Assembly (NCBI GenBank): GCA_964435115.1
Contig: CAYSYM010000012.1
Location: 5,000 to 68,999, forward strand
Length of the DNA: 64,000 bases
Reading direction: 5' to 3'
From: CAYSYM01 sp964435115
GTDB lineage: Bacteria; Chloroflexota; UBA6077; CF-72
In this document: positions 19,789 through 28,211 of the stretch, piece after piece
Position numbering within the stretch: the stretch's first letter is position 1
How the letters are laid out: each line of letters begins with the position of its first letter
Program-made: the position numbers and the translations under genes
The notes under the pieces: model-generated
What the model was told of the DNA's origin: nothing
The model's input: the letters and a program-made list of their open reading frames with translations, nothing else
Databases searched by the model: none

Positions 19789-21069
19789 TCACCCTTCGCA
19801 GCTCGGCGGCGGCGTGAAGACGTGCACGCGGCTCATGGGGTCAAACCAGGCGGTGGATGCCCCGCCAGGCGCCATGATCTTGGTGACGCCGTTCTCCACG
19901 AACGCGATGCCGTACGTCCCATGCTTGTTGGTGGCGCCGCTCGCATCCAGCGGCGTCTTGCTGACGGTGGCGTCGACGAACCGCCAGACCCGATTCACCA
20001 CGTCGAACACCTGCGAATTCGTCACCGTGCCGGTGATGTTGGAGGCGATGAACTCGCCGCCGAAGGAGTAAACGCAGTCGCCGACCGCGGCCAGGACGTT
20101 GGCGCTCGTGCCGACCGGCGAGTCTGGCTCACGCTGCCAGGCGGCCTCACCCGGTGCCCACGACTCGACGCCGCGCATGTGGGTAGACCGCTCGTTGCGG
20201 CCGTTGAACGCCCAGATCCGGTCGCGGACGAACACCGCGTTGAAGTGCTCGCGGGACTCGAGCATCCCCGGGACCACCTCCCAGGTCAGGGGGAAGCGCG
20301 TGGTGTCCAGCGCCAGGACGGCGGCGGTGGTGCGAATCGACTCGTTGACTGGGTCTCGGGCGCCCAGGTTCGGCTCGACGCCGCCGAGGACGTAGATGCG
20401 GTCCCCTACGCTCACCGCCGAGCCGGCGGCGCGCGGCGCCGGCAGCCGCAGGCATTCCCCGCTCGCCGGGTCGCACGGCTGGCCGTCGGCGACGCGGATG
20501 CCACTCCAGGAGCCGTCGGGCGCGTTCGGGCTGGCGGGCGTGAAGACGTAGACCGTGTCGGTGGGCACGAAGCCGCCCACGTTGCCGCCGAACGACCAGA
20601 TGCGGCCCTGGTGCGCGACCGACATGATGTGGTGGTAATCGGCGCGTGGGAAGCGCGACGGGCCGCCCAAGCTGCGCCACCTGCCCGCCTGACCCGGCGC
20701 CGCGGCCGGGTGGCCGGCCGGCGTGTAGGCGATCACGTCGTCCGTGCCCGCGAAGGGGAAAGGTTCCGGGTCGTTCTCCGTCGGCTGCGGCGGCGGCTGG
20801 ATCGGCACGAACCCGCCAATGAGGTACACGAACCCGTTCAGCTCCACGGCCGAGTGTTCCTGGCGTGGTTGGAGCCGGCCGCTGGCGTCCCTGAGGTTGG
20901 GCGCTCGCACCCACTCACCGCCCTGGATCCGCGGGACCTGGGCCGGGTCCCCGAGCTCCTGGGCGCTCAGGCCGCCGGCCAGGGCCAGCAGCAGGCCGAC
21001 CGACGCCACTACCCCGCCCACGGCCCTACGTGGCCACGATACACCACGAGACTGGTCGACGGTCTTCAT
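19789..21069 (-). CDS. Secreted Kelch-repeat beta-propeller protein
   Basis: The 426-aa protein starts with a signal peptide (hydrophobic core GGVVASVGLLLALAGGLSAQ). Several Kelch blades follow, each with a variant of 'GxxVYLIGGF': EHSAVELNGFVYLIGGF, HHIMSVAHQGRIWSFGGN, AVSVGDRIYVLGGVE, HFNAVFVRDRIWAFNGRNE and VLAAVGDCVYSFGGEF. It should fold as an extracellular propeller binding a partner or, in some relatives, acting on galactose-like substrates. Three cysteines occur (CDPASGEC, CVYS). GGGGGTG lies before the ATG at 21069; the ATG at 21090 is less likely. Confidence 0.85.
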   Translation of the reverse strand: MKTVDQSRGVSWPRRAVGGVVASVGLLLALAGGLSAQELGDPAQVPRIQGGEWVRAPNLRDASGRLQPRQEHSAVELNGFVYLIGGFVPIQPPPQPTENDPEPFPFAGTDDVIAYTPAGHPAAAPGQAGRWRSLGGPSRFPRADYHHIMSVAHQGRIWSFGGNVGGFVPTDTVYVFTPASPNAPDGSWSGIRVADGQPCDPASGECLRLPAPRAAGSAVSVGDRIYVLGGVEPNLGARDPVNESIRTTAAVLALDTTRFPLTWEVVPGMLESREHFNAVFVRDRIWAFNGRNERSTHMRGVESWAPGEAAWQREPDSPVGTSANVLAAVGDCVYSFGGEFIASNITGTVTNSQVFDVVNRVWRFVDATVSKTPLDASGATNKHGTYGIAFVENGVTKIMAPGGASTAWFDPMSRVHVFTPPPSCEG

Positions 21070-21409
21070 CGGTTCACCCCCGTGAAACACTCAGCGCAGC
21101 CTGTCCTCCGACCCACGCCAGCGCCCCCACCCGGCCGGCTCGTCCGCGTGCCGGCGCCCGGCTCGGGGATTCTCGACCCCGGCAACCGCGCTCGGCCCGC
21201 GCGCGAGGCCTCGCGTGCGGCGCCGGGGTTTCCCATCACCGCTCCGGAGCGGGTGCACGCACCCCCATTGGAGAGGCTGGCGTGCCCGGTGTCAACGGGG
21301 ACCGCAGCTGCGCGGCTTCCTGATTCCGGAGTGCGCGGGCACGGCCTCCGCCCGCCAGGCAGGGAGTGCTGGGCGCCTGCGATCCATGGGCACTCGGCGG
21401 AGGGCGGCC
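21070..21409. other. Intergenic region, nothing recognised
   Basis: About 340 nt between the ABC permease stop and the Kelch gene. No gene-like frame, RNA or clear terminator was seen. Confidence 0.4.
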
Positions 21410-22159
21410 TCAGAGCTGGGCCTGTCCGCTGTGCCAGAACAGGACGCGTCGCTCCAGGAGGGTGAGCCCGCCGACGAGCCCGACGCCGACGGCGGCGAGC
21501 GTCGCCACGCCGGCCAGTGTCGTAACCGTGTCGAGGTTCGCGTTGGCGAGCAGGATGGTGCGTCCCAGGCCGCGGTCGCCGCCGAGCCACTCGGCGATGA
21601 CCGCCCCAAGGAGGGCGAGCGTGGCCGAGACCTTGAGCGCGGCGAACAGGTGCGGGAGCGCGGAGGGCAGACGCAGGAGGAGCGTCTCCTGTAGGCGGCT
21701 GGCATCCAGGGAAGCCAGGACGTCGAGCGCGGCCGGCGGCGCCGCGCGCAGGCCCGAGACGGCCCCCACGAGCACGGGGAAGAAGGTCAGCAGCGCCGCA
21801 ATGAGCACCCGCGGGAGCGGGCTGAAGCCGAACCAGAGGACGAACAGCGGCGCTACCACGACGACCGGCGTCACCTTCGCGACGATCGCCAGCGGCAGTA
21901 GCGCCCGCTCCAGCCAGCGCCAGTGTGCCATGGCGATGCCCGCCAAGAATGCCAGACCTCCGCCGAGCAGGAGGCCCGCCAGCGCTTCAGCCAGCGAGAC
22001 GCCACCTTCACGCAAGAAGAAGGCGGGATCGGAGAGCCAGCGTGCTGCCACCCGGCTCGGCGCGGGCAGGAGGAAGGCGGGTACCTGTTGCACCCGAACG
22101 ACCGCCTCCCACGCGAGGAGGAGAGCCGCCAGGAGCCCCGCGGTGGGGAGGTACTTCAC
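21410..22159 (-). CDS. ABC transporter permease, NitT/TauT (SsuC) type, orphan
   Basis: The 249-aa protein has about six membrane helices and the family segments PAFLLPAPSRVAARW near the N-terminus, TPVVVVAPLFVLWFGFSPLPRVLIA in the middle and the inner-membrane-component motif SALPHLFAALKVSATLALLGAVIAEWLGGDRGLG. It would form the channel of an importer for nitrate, sulfonate, taurine or a thiamine precursor. No ATPase or binding-protein gene lies beside it. The GTG start overlaps the stop of a truncated DUF4242 gene; that region shows rearrangement, so the rest of the transporter operon may have been lost. Confidence 0.85.
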   Translation of the reverse strand: MKYLPTAGLLAALLLAWEAVVRVQQVPAFLLPAPSRVAARWLSDPAFFLREGGVSLAEALAGLLLGGGLAFLAGIAMAHWRWLERALLPLAIVAKVTPVVVVAPLFVLWFGFSPLPRVLIAALLTFFPVLVGAVSGLRAAPPAALDVLASLDASRLQETLLLRLPSALPHLFAALKVSATLALLGAVIAEWLGGDRGLGRTILLANANLDTVTTLAGVATLAAVGVGLVGGLTLLERRVLFWHSGQAQL

Positions 22160-22350
22160 GAGCCGTCGGCCACCGCCGCCTCGTTGCTCTGCGCCTCGAC
22201 GAGGCAGAACACTTTATCGCTGGCCTCGTCAAACCAGTACTGGCGGTACCGCACGCCATAGCGGCCCTGCGCCTGCAAGTCCTGCTGGTGCGCCCCCGCC
22301 ACCGCTGCTGCCGTGAGTCCCTCTACCCGGTGGTGAACATCCATGTACAG
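22156..22350 (-). pseudogene. DUF4242 (SCO4226-like nickel-binding) fragment
   Basis: The frame reads LYMDVHHRVEGLTAAAVAGAHQ..., then RYGVRYRQYWFDEASDKVFCLVEA, and stops after NEAAVADGS. This matches the DUF4242 pattern closely, but the usual C-terminal segment (HREAHG...) is gone and the first residues run directly into unrelated sequence from the truncated toxin gene. An internal ATG at 22344 could still start translation. The stop overlaps the permease start by 4 nt. Confidence 0.55.
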
Positions 22351-22351
22351 C

Positions 22352-22486
22352 AGCGAGGACCGTAGGGTCGCCAGCCCCTGCCAGCCCAACGTCGTGAACC
22401 CGAACCAGGTCCAAGTGAGGCCGGAGCCTCAGGACGGCACGCGTGATACCACCATGAACGCTCTCGTCCACGAGGAACCGGGGCAT
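22352..22486 (-). pseudogene. Truncated DUF5615 (PIN-like) toxin
   Basis: The first 45 residues (MPRFLVDESVHGGITRAVL..., then LDLVRVHDVGLAGAGDPTVLA) match the start of DUF5615 PIN-like toxins, including the acidic residue in LVDE. The reading is then lost where DUF4242 sequence begins, at about 22350. More than half of the toxin, including the LTHD-type catalytic region, is missing. It lies 14 nt after the DUF433 antitoxin stop, the normal order for this pair. Confidence 0.65.
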
Positions 22487-22500
22487 TCGAACCGTTGTGG

Positions 22501-22845
22501 CTAAGGCGGCTCGGTTAGGCGCCGAGCGAGGAGCCGCTCTCGGATCCCGTGCGAGTCGCCTTGCGACTCAATGCGAGCGCGCAACGCGCCGGCCTCCTGT
22601 CTCCGTTGAGCGACGTACCTGTCCACGTCCTCGCGGTGCCGGAGATAGTAGGCCAGGACAGCGTACACAGCCGCGAGCTCCAGCGTCGGGTAGCTCAGGA
22701 CGATCTCCTCGGCGGACTTACCTTCGTTGAAGGCCTCCACGACCGTGTCCAACGGGACGCGCGTGCCTTCGACGAGCACGACTCCATACGCGGCTCGCGT
22801 CAGCGGCACTCGCTCGGTCGCCCCCGGTCCGATCGTCAGACTCAC
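22501..22845 (-). CDS. DUF433-family antitoxin
   Basis: The 114-aa protein fits DUF433 antitoxins, paired with DUF5615 toxins: VVLVEGTRVPLDTVVEAFNEGKSAEEIVLSYPTLELAAVYAVLAYYLRHREDVDRYV carries the helix-turn-helix core and the family's SYPxLxLxxVYAVLAYYL block. It should bind its own promoter and, with an intact partner, neutralise the toxin. Here the downstream toxin is truncated, so the antitoxin appears orphaned. GTG start; TAGATT just upstream may be the -10 box. Confidence 0.85.
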   Translation of the reverse strand: MSLTIGPGATERVPLTRAAYGVVLVEGTRVPLDTVVEAFNEGKSAEEIVLSYPTLELAAVYAVLAYYLRHREDVDRYVAQRRQEAGALRARIESQGDSHGIRERLLARRLTEPP

Positions 22846-23172
22846 AATCTAGCACTCCCCCACTATGGTAACCGCTGCCTGACGGGCCGGTTGGCGACCG
22901 TCAGCCGGCCGCCAGCGTACGATGGCGCTACGCGGGCCGCAGTCACCACCCGCGCCGTCCCCGGCCTGGAGGAGCGGCTGGTGGAGGTGCAGGTGGACCC
23001 CGCAGGCGCAGCGGAGCGCGACGCCCCCGCCAGGAGCTGCGCACCTTCCTCATCGTCGGCCTCGCCGACGACACAGTGCGCGAGGCGCGCGAGCGGGTGC
23101 GGGCGGCCGGCGCGGCCAGCGAGCTGGCGTTCCCCTGCAGGCATCTTTGCACCGCTCGGGACTACCACTGGG

Positions 23173-23307
23173 GACAGGGCTCACCCGCCCGACGGGCGCG
23201 CGACGACCATCCCGATCCGCGGGGATGCAGAGATTGGCGGCTGGCTCCTCCACGAGATCCTGAGGCAGCTCGGCATCAGCGAGGAGGAGTGCCTGCGGTT
23301 GCGGTAG
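23173..23307 (+). pseudogene. HicA-like toxin C-terminal fragment
   Basis: The last 40 codons read HPPDGRATTIPIRGDAEIG, then WLLHEILRQLGISEEECLRLR, which matches the end of HicA-type proteins (HPDGRRTTVP...LRxILRQLGIS.EEFLRL). Upstream sequence in this and the other frames does not give the HicA N-terminus with its catalytic histidine. The surrounding 22846-23498 is otherwise without a convincing gene; a separate frame at about 23030-23150 (LRTFLIVGLADDTVREARERV) may be another relic. Confidence 0.4.
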
Positions 23308-23498
23308 GCGCGACCTCCGGCCGCCGAGCGGCGCGGCACCAGCCACGGGCTCAGCCCGCCGCACCGGCGGCCGAGGCACCGCCCACCTCGCTCGCACCTG
23401 AGCGGGGCGTACGAGCCGCACCCGGAAGCGCAGCCCGGTGTTCCCCCACCTCGCCTCCCCGCCAGGAGATCATCTCACGCGTACGCCCCCGCGACCAG

Positions 23499-23999
23499 TC
23501 AGGCCAGGAGCTGCCCCCACGTCCTGACGCGCTCCATGGCGACCGCAATCACGGGCCGGCCTTCGAGCTCCATGGCGCGGTACTGCGGGTACTTCTCGCG
23601 GAGCGATGCGACGGCCTCGGCGTGCTCGGGGCCCGATGCGAGCAGCCGAGCTCGTCCACGGACCAGGACGTATCCGAGCTGTGACCAGTCCTCGGCGTAG
23701 CGATCGACGACCACGGCCGCGCGAGGGTTCTCCGCCAGGTTGCGCAAGCGCTTCAGCCGCCAGGGGTTGCCCACCTTCGGCTTGCGATCGACCACGGAGT
23801 AGAGCGTCTGGCCCACCACCGCGAAGCACACAGGCACGACATGGGGGGCTCCGCTGGCGTCCGCGGTGGCGAGGTGGCCGACGCGCTGCGCGGCCAGGAA
23901 CGTTCGGGCGTCGCTCGGCAGGGTGCGACCGGTGGGTCCAGGCCGCCGAGCGTGCTCTTCACCTCCGCCTCGCCGCCCCGCTCGATCAGCTCCGTGCAC
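23499..23999 (-). CDS. PPOX-class F420-dependent oxidoreductase-like protein
   Basis: The product (166 aa from GTG 23999) has the split-barrel flavin/F420-binding fold: DARTFLAAQRVGHLATADASGAPHVVPVCFAV, KPKVGNPWRLKRLRNLAENPRAAVVVDRYAEDWSQLGYVLVRGRARLL, and the C-terminal VIAVAMERVRTWG typical of the TIGR03668-like group. Members reduce small substrates with F420H2, or bind FMN. The start is uncertain: the region before DARTFLA is low-complexity, and GTG at 23999 is the nearest usable start. It is divergent from the DCC-family selenoprotein gene. Confidence 0.8.
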   Translation of the reverse strand: MHGADRAGRRGGGEEHARRPGPTGRTLPSDARTFLAAQRVGHLATADASGAPHVVPVCFAVVGQTLYSVVDRKPKVGNPWRLKRLRNLAENPRAAVVVDRYAEDWSQLGYVLVRGRARLLASGPEHAEAVASLREKYPQYRAMELEGRPVIAVAMERVRTWGQLLA

Positions 24000-24225
24000 G
24001 GTGCACCGCCGCCAGGCGAGAGCATACCCGGCCGGGCGCCCAGGGGCGCCCGAGCGCCCTGGCGGTAGCCCGGGCCCGGCCTGTGGTGGCGGCTGTCCCA
24101 ACACGTGGCCCGATCCGCCTCATCGTCTCGCGGCGGCAGGCAGCGAAGCGGCGACCCGGCGGGACCGGCGCTTCGCCGCGGCCGCGCCCGCTACTGGGGC
24201 GGCCGGACGTGGCAGACTGAGGTAC

Positions 24226-24642
24226 ATGAGCGAGGCCGAACGGCCGGGCGGCGCGCCCCTAGTCGTCCTGTTCGACGGGACGTGAGGGTTTTGAACACGG
24301 GCCGTGCGCTGGCTCAGAGCGCGCGACCGAGCCGGCCGTGTGCTGGCGATCCCCAACCAGACACCCGGCGTGCCGCAGCGGTATGGCCTCAGCCGCGCCG
24401 ACGTCGACCGCGCGGTGTGGTCGATCGACGGCCATGGCCGCAAGCTCGCCGGCGCGGCCGCGGCCAACCGCGCGCTGGAAGCGCTGGGCGGAGGCTGGGT
24501 GGTCCTCGCCCGCCTGTACCGCTTGCCGCCGCTCGGCTGGCTGGAGGATCGGGTCTACGACTGGGTGGCCCGGCACCGGAGTTGGCTCTCGCGCTGGTGG
24601 GGCGCTACGCCCGAGTTGGACCGACCGGTTGGGGAGGGGTGA
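24226..24642 (+). CDS. DCC-family thiol-disulfide oxidoreductase, probable double-selenocysteine (UxxU) protein
   Basis: From ATG 24226 the frame reads ...LVVLFDGT, TGA (24283-24285), GF, TGA (24292-24294), TRAVRWLRARDRAG... and then stays open to 24642 (138 aa). DCC/DUF393 proteins begin with a strand and the redox motif DGxCxFC followed by xxxVRxLxxxD. Here both motif cysteines are TGA and every flanking position fits, so the natural reading is DGT-Sec-GF-Sec. The rest matches the family (FGLSRADVDRAVW-like helix, YRLPPLGWLEDRVYDWVARHR). A hairpin at 24308-24336 is placed like a bacterial SECIS. A gene with two random nonsense mutations exactly at both catalytic cysteines is much less likely. 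The Sec machinery genes are not in the window. Confidence 0.82.
24308..24336 (+). promoter_or_regulatory. SECIS-like hairpin for the DCC selenoprotein
   Basis: An 8-bp stem (GCTGGCTC / GAGCCGGC, one G-U pair) closes a 13-nt loop beginning AG. The loop starts 21 nt after the second TGA and 30 nt after the first. Both distances fall within the 16-37 nt I recall for bacterial SECIS elements, and a G is present among the first two loop bases, as that consensus requires. GC-rich coding DNA forms hairpins easily, so this is supporting evidence only. Confidence 0.5.
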
Positions 24643-24842
24643 TGCCTGGCGGCTTGGGCGCGGGCTCATGCTACCCGCGTGAGGGTCCCCCGGCTTGAGC
24701 CGCAGGCCCCGGCCCTGCGGCCCGGCCCCGGAGTCGGGCAGGGTGGCAGTGAGATGAGCGGCGTGGCTGACGCAGCGCCCCTGGTCGGCCGTCGGCTCGA
24801 TTCGGGCACGGGCGGCACTGAGACAAGACGGGAGGCGGCGCT

Positions 24843-25379
24843 CTACCCGGCCGGTGGATCCGTGCGCTCGCCTTCCCACGTCACCAGGCCGCGCTCGGTC
24901 AGTGCCCAGTGCGCCCAGCCGTTCGTGAACGTCGGCGTGCCCGTGCGTTTGCGGTAGACGGCGAGCCCGGTCGTCGTCTCCTGGACGGTATCGCCGTTCT
25001 CCGCGTTGACGTGCTCGCATTCCAGCGGCGTCCCCATCGTGTCGCCGAGGCGCTGCTTGAGAGCGGCGAACGGGGACGCGAGCTGTGGGGTCTGCCCCGG
25101 CTGGCAGTACGCGGGCGCCTGGGCGGTGGCCTCGATGACGCGCGCACCGCTCGGGATCGCCGCGGTGCGCGGCACGCCCACGGCGACCGCCGGTGGGCGG
25201 CCCACACGACTGGAGAACCCCATGAAGCTGGCGACCTGGCTGACGCCAGAGAGGTCTACTCCGATCGTTCTGGCCGCCACCCACGCCGCGGCCACGCCCG
25301 CGACGAGGACGAGGAGCAGCCCCACGAGCTCGGCGCTCCCAGCGGTGGGCCGCGCCGGGCGGCGGTTGAGGTACGCCAT
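24843..25379 (-). CDS. Membrane-anchored hypothetical protein
   Basis: The 178-aa protein has a basic N-terminus, one membrane anchor (ELVGLLLVLVAGVAAAWVAARTI) and an extracellular part of about 120 residues. The C-terminal half (PFAALKQRLGDTMGTPLECEHV, TTTGLAVYRKRTGTPTFTNGWAHWAL, RGLVTWEG) resembles a small domain I associate with secreted Chloroflexota proteins, of unknown function. Two cysteines (YCQPG and LECEH) may form a disulfide. AGGAGG at 7 nt makes the ATG at 25379 secure. Confidence 0.75.
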   Translation of the reverse strand: MAYLNRRPARPTAGSAELVGLLLVLVAGVAAAWVAARTIGVDLSGVSQVASFMGFSSRVGRPPAVAVGVPRTAAIPSGARVIEATAQAPAYCQPGQTPQLASPFAALKQRLGDTMGTPLECEHVNAENGDTVQETTTGLAVYRKRTGTPTFTNGWAHWALTERGLVTWEGERTDPPAG

Positions 25380-25637
25380 CGTGCGCCTCCTGGCGAAGAG
25401 TGCCGACCCGAGCTCCTCGGTCGCGACGCACGGTCTCTTCTTGCAGGAACCAGGCCAGGCGCGGGCAGGGCCTCGGACAGGTGCTAAACCAAGGTCAAGG
25501 TGAGAACTGCACGCGCGCACGGAGCGACGCTGCGGGTTTCACCTTGGAGTCGGTAGAGCGCCCCGCCGTGACGCACCAGCCAGCCGCCCCGGGTACCCTC
25601 TGGGCCGAATGGACGACGCGTGGCGAGGGAGGCGGTG

Positions 25638-27344
25638 GTGACCGTTGGCGAGGGGCTGCTCGCCAACCTCGCCTTGGCCCTCGTCGCCGCCCTGGCTGGC
25701 GCAGTGGCGGCCCTGCGGCTGCGGCAGTCGGCCACGCTCGGCTTCATCCTGGCCGGCGTGGCCATCGGCCCGTTCACGCCCGGCTTTGTGGCCGACCTCG
25801 CCGCCGTGGAAGCGCTGGCGGACCTAGGGGTCGTCTTTCTGCTGTTCACGATTGGCGCCCAGCTCTCGCTGCGCGAGCTGCTGCGCGCCGGCCGGGTGGC
25901 GATCGTCGGCGGGAGCCTGCAGGTCGTGGCGGTGGTGGGGCTCGGCGCGGCGGTTGGCCTGGCGCTGGGCTGGCAGCTCGTGGAAGCACTGTTCTTTGGC
26001 GCGGTCGTCTCCAACTCTTCGAGCACCGTGCTCGGCAAGGTCCTCGGGGAGCGGGGCGAGGCCGACACCGAGCATGGCCGCATCGCGCTGGCCTGGTCGA
26101 CGGTGCAGGACCTCAGCACCGTCGTGCTCGTGGTGCTGCTCTCGGCGCTCGCGGGCGGGCAGGAGACGCTCATGGCGGACGTGGCCGTGGCGGTGGGCAA
26201 GGCAGTGCTGTTCCTGGTGCTCCTCATCCCGGTCGGGCTGCGGGTCTTCCCGGCGCTGTTCGAGTGGATCGCCTCCTTCCGCAGCCGCGAGGTGTTCGTG
26301 CTGGCGGTCGCCGCCGTCGCGCTGGGCACCGCCTTCGGCGCCACCCTCTTCGGCGTCTCGCTGGCGCTGGGCGCCTTCGTGGCCGGCCTGGTCGCCGGCG
26401 ACTCCGACCTCTCGCACCATGTGCTGGGGGAGATCGTGCCGCTGCGCGACGTCCTGGCGGGGCTCTTCTTCGTCTCCGTGGGCATGCTCGTCGATCCCCC
26501 ATTCGTCGCCGCCAACCTGCCCCTGGTCCTCCTGGCGCTCGGGCTGATCGTGCTGGCCAAGGGCGGGCTGGTCTCGGCCATCGCCCTGAGCTTTGGTGTC
26601 GCGCCGCGCACGGCGCTCCTCACCGGCCTCGCGCTAGCGCAGAGCGCCGAGTTCTCCTTCCTGCTGGCCCGGACGGGGCGCGAGGTCGGGGCGGTGACGC
26701 CCGGCGTTTACAGCCTGATGCTGGCCGGGGCCGCGGCCAGCATCGCGGTGGCTCCCTCGCTGCACGCGTTCGCCGCGCCGGCCGTCCGCTGGATCGAGCC
26801 GTGGCTGCCACGACGTGGCGACGCCACACAGCCTCGACCCGAGGGACTACCGGGCGCGCGCCGCCACGCGATTATCTGCGGGTACGGCGCCGTGGGCCAG
26901 ATGGTCGGCGCGGCGCTGGCACGGCGCGGCCTGACGTACGTCGTCGTTGACCAGGACCCCCGCGTCGTACGCCGCCTGCGCGAGCGTGGCGTTCCCGCGC
27001 TGCTGGGGCGCGCCGAGAGCCCCGTGCTGCTGGAGGGCGCCGGCCTGGCGCGCGCGGCCGTGCTGGTCGTCGCGTTCTCCGATCCGCTGGCGGCACGAGA
27101 GGTAGTGCGCGTAGCACGACAGCAGGCGCCGAGGCTCGACGTGGTCGCTCGGACGCAGCGTCTGGAGGAGTTGCCGCGGCTCCGAGCGCTCGGAGCGGCC
27201 GAGGCGGTGGCAGGCGAGGTGGAAGTGGGTCTGGAGCTGACGCGGCACACCCTGCACCGGCTCGGTGTGAGCGCCGCCGAGGCGCAGGGCATCGTGCACG
27301 GCCTGCGCCAGCGCGCGGGCGCTGCCCCCGATGCCCTCCCCTGA
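25638..27344 (+). CDS. Kef-type cation:proton antiporter with TrkA-N domain
   Basis: The protein (about 568 aa) has a CPA2 antiporter domain of about 12 helices: FILAGVAIGPFTPGF, LADLGVVFLLFTIGAQLSLREL, VVSNSSSTVLGKVLGERGE, the LAWSTVQDLSTVVLVVLL segment with the family's conserved acidic residue, and FVSVGMLVDP. The C-terminal RCK/TrkA-N domain starts at about 412 (AIICGYGAVGQMVGAALARRGL, VVVDQDPRVVRRLRERG). It exchanges K+ or Na+ for protons across the inner membrane and senses NAD(H) or nucleotides. GGGAGG favours the GTG at 25638; GTG 25620 is also in frame. Confidence 0.93.
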   Translation: MTVGEGLLANLALALVAALAGAVAALRLRQSATLGFILAGVAIGPFTPGFVADLAAVEALADLGVVFLLFTIGAQLSLRELLRAGRVAIVGGSLQVVAVVGLGAAVGLALGWQLVEALFFGAVVSNSSSTVLGKVLGERGEADTEHGRIALAWSTVQDLSTVVLVVLLSALAGGQETLMADVAVAVGKAVLFLVLLIPVGLRVFPALFEWIASFRSREVFVLAVAAVALGTAFGATLFGVSLALGAFVAGLVAGDSDLSHHVLGEIVPLRDVLAGLFFVSVGMLVDPPFVAANLPLVLLALGLIVLAKGGLVSAIALSFGVAPRTALLTGLALAQSAEFSFLLARTGREVGAVTPGVYSLMLAGAAASIAVAPSLHAFAAPAVRWIEPWLPRRGDATQPRPEGLPGARRHAIICGYGAVGQMVGAALARRGLTYVVVDQDPRVVRRLRERGVPALLGRAESPVLLEGAGLARAAVLVVAFSDPLAAREVVRVARQQAPRLDVVARTQRLEELPRLRALGAAEAVAGEVEVGLELTRHTLHRLGVSAAEAQGIVHGLRQRAGAAPDALP

Positions 27345-27602
27345 CGGGCCTGAGACCCGGGGACCGCTCGGGCTGGGGGACAGAGCCGCGCGCCACACTC
27401 CGCCTGTCTGACCCGGGCAGGCCGGCGCCCGGAGCGTCCTCTGGCTGGCTGGAGCGGCCCGCGCGAGGGGTGGCACGCTCAGTCGACCATGGCTTCAGGC
27501 GAAGGTGACGTGCGGCGGCGGGTCGCCACGCTGTGCCCGGCCGCGTGGGCGCGGGCCCGGCAACGGCCGGGAACCGGCTGCCCGCGTGTGGTGTACAAGA
27601 GG

Positions 27603-28211
27603 ATGACGAGCACTCCTGTGGAGGGCCGGCCACTGGAGGACCTTGAGAGCACGCTGGTCGAACGGGCACGACAGGGTGACGCGGACGCCTATGGAGCCCT
27701 CGTGGGGCGGTACCAGGACCTTGCCTTCCGCACCGCCTACCTCGTGGTCCACGATGCGGCCGAGGCGGAGGACGCGGCTCAAGAGGCGTTCATACGCGCC
27801 TACGCCGGCCTGGCGCGCTTCAGGGCCGGCGCCCCTTTCCGCCCGTGGCTCCTGCGGATCGCGGCCAACGTGGCCCGCAATCGGCGGCGGGCGAGCAGCC
27901 GGCGTGGGAGCCTCGTGCTGCGCGCGGCGGAGGCGCGCGCCTCGGGAGAGGCGGCCCCCTCTCCCGAGGCGGTCGCGCTCGCCGCGGAGCAGCGCCGGCT
28001 GCTTCTGGCGGCGCTGAACGGGTTGCGCGAGGACGACCGCCTGGCGATTGCCGCCCGCTACTTCCTGGACCTCTCCGAGGCGGAGATGGCCGTGGCGCTC
28101 GGCTGCGCCCGGGGAACGGTGAAGTCGCGCCTGGCGCGAGCGCTTGGGCGGCTGCGAGCCGAGCTAGCGCGCACGGCCGCCGGCGAGGAGGAGGCAGCCA
28201 CGCATGGCTGA
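27603..28211 (+). CDS. ECF-type RNA polymerase sigma factor
   Basis: The 202-aa protein has sigma region 2 (VERARQGDADAYGALVGRYQDLAFRTAYLVVHDAAEAEDAAQEAFIRAYAGLARF, with the usual DAEDAxQE core) and region 4 (LREDDRLAIAARYFLDLSEAEMAVALGCARGTVKSRLARALGRLR, a helix-turn-helix). It directs polymerase to a small regulon. The downstream membrane gene overlaps its stop by 8 nt, the typical sigma/anti-sigma arrangement. ATG 27603 is chosen because the upstream frame is low-complexity; no strong ribosome-binding site was seen. Confidence 0.92.
   Translation: MTSTPVEGRPLEDLESTLVERARQGDADAYGALVGRYQDLAFRTAYLVVHDAAEAEDAAQEAFIRAYAGLARFRAGAPFRPWLLRIAANVARNRRRASSRRGSLVLRAAEARASGEAAPSPEAVALAAEQRRLLLAALNGLREDDRLAIAARYFLDLSEAEMAVALGCARGTVKSRLARALGRLRAELARTAAGEEEAATHG

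Noticed and set aside
24226..24294. Calling the DCC gene a simple pseudogene with two nonsense codons
   Set aside because: Both stops are TGA, both fall exactly on the catalytic cysteines and nothing else is damaged, which fits Sec recoding better. Kept as the main alternative.
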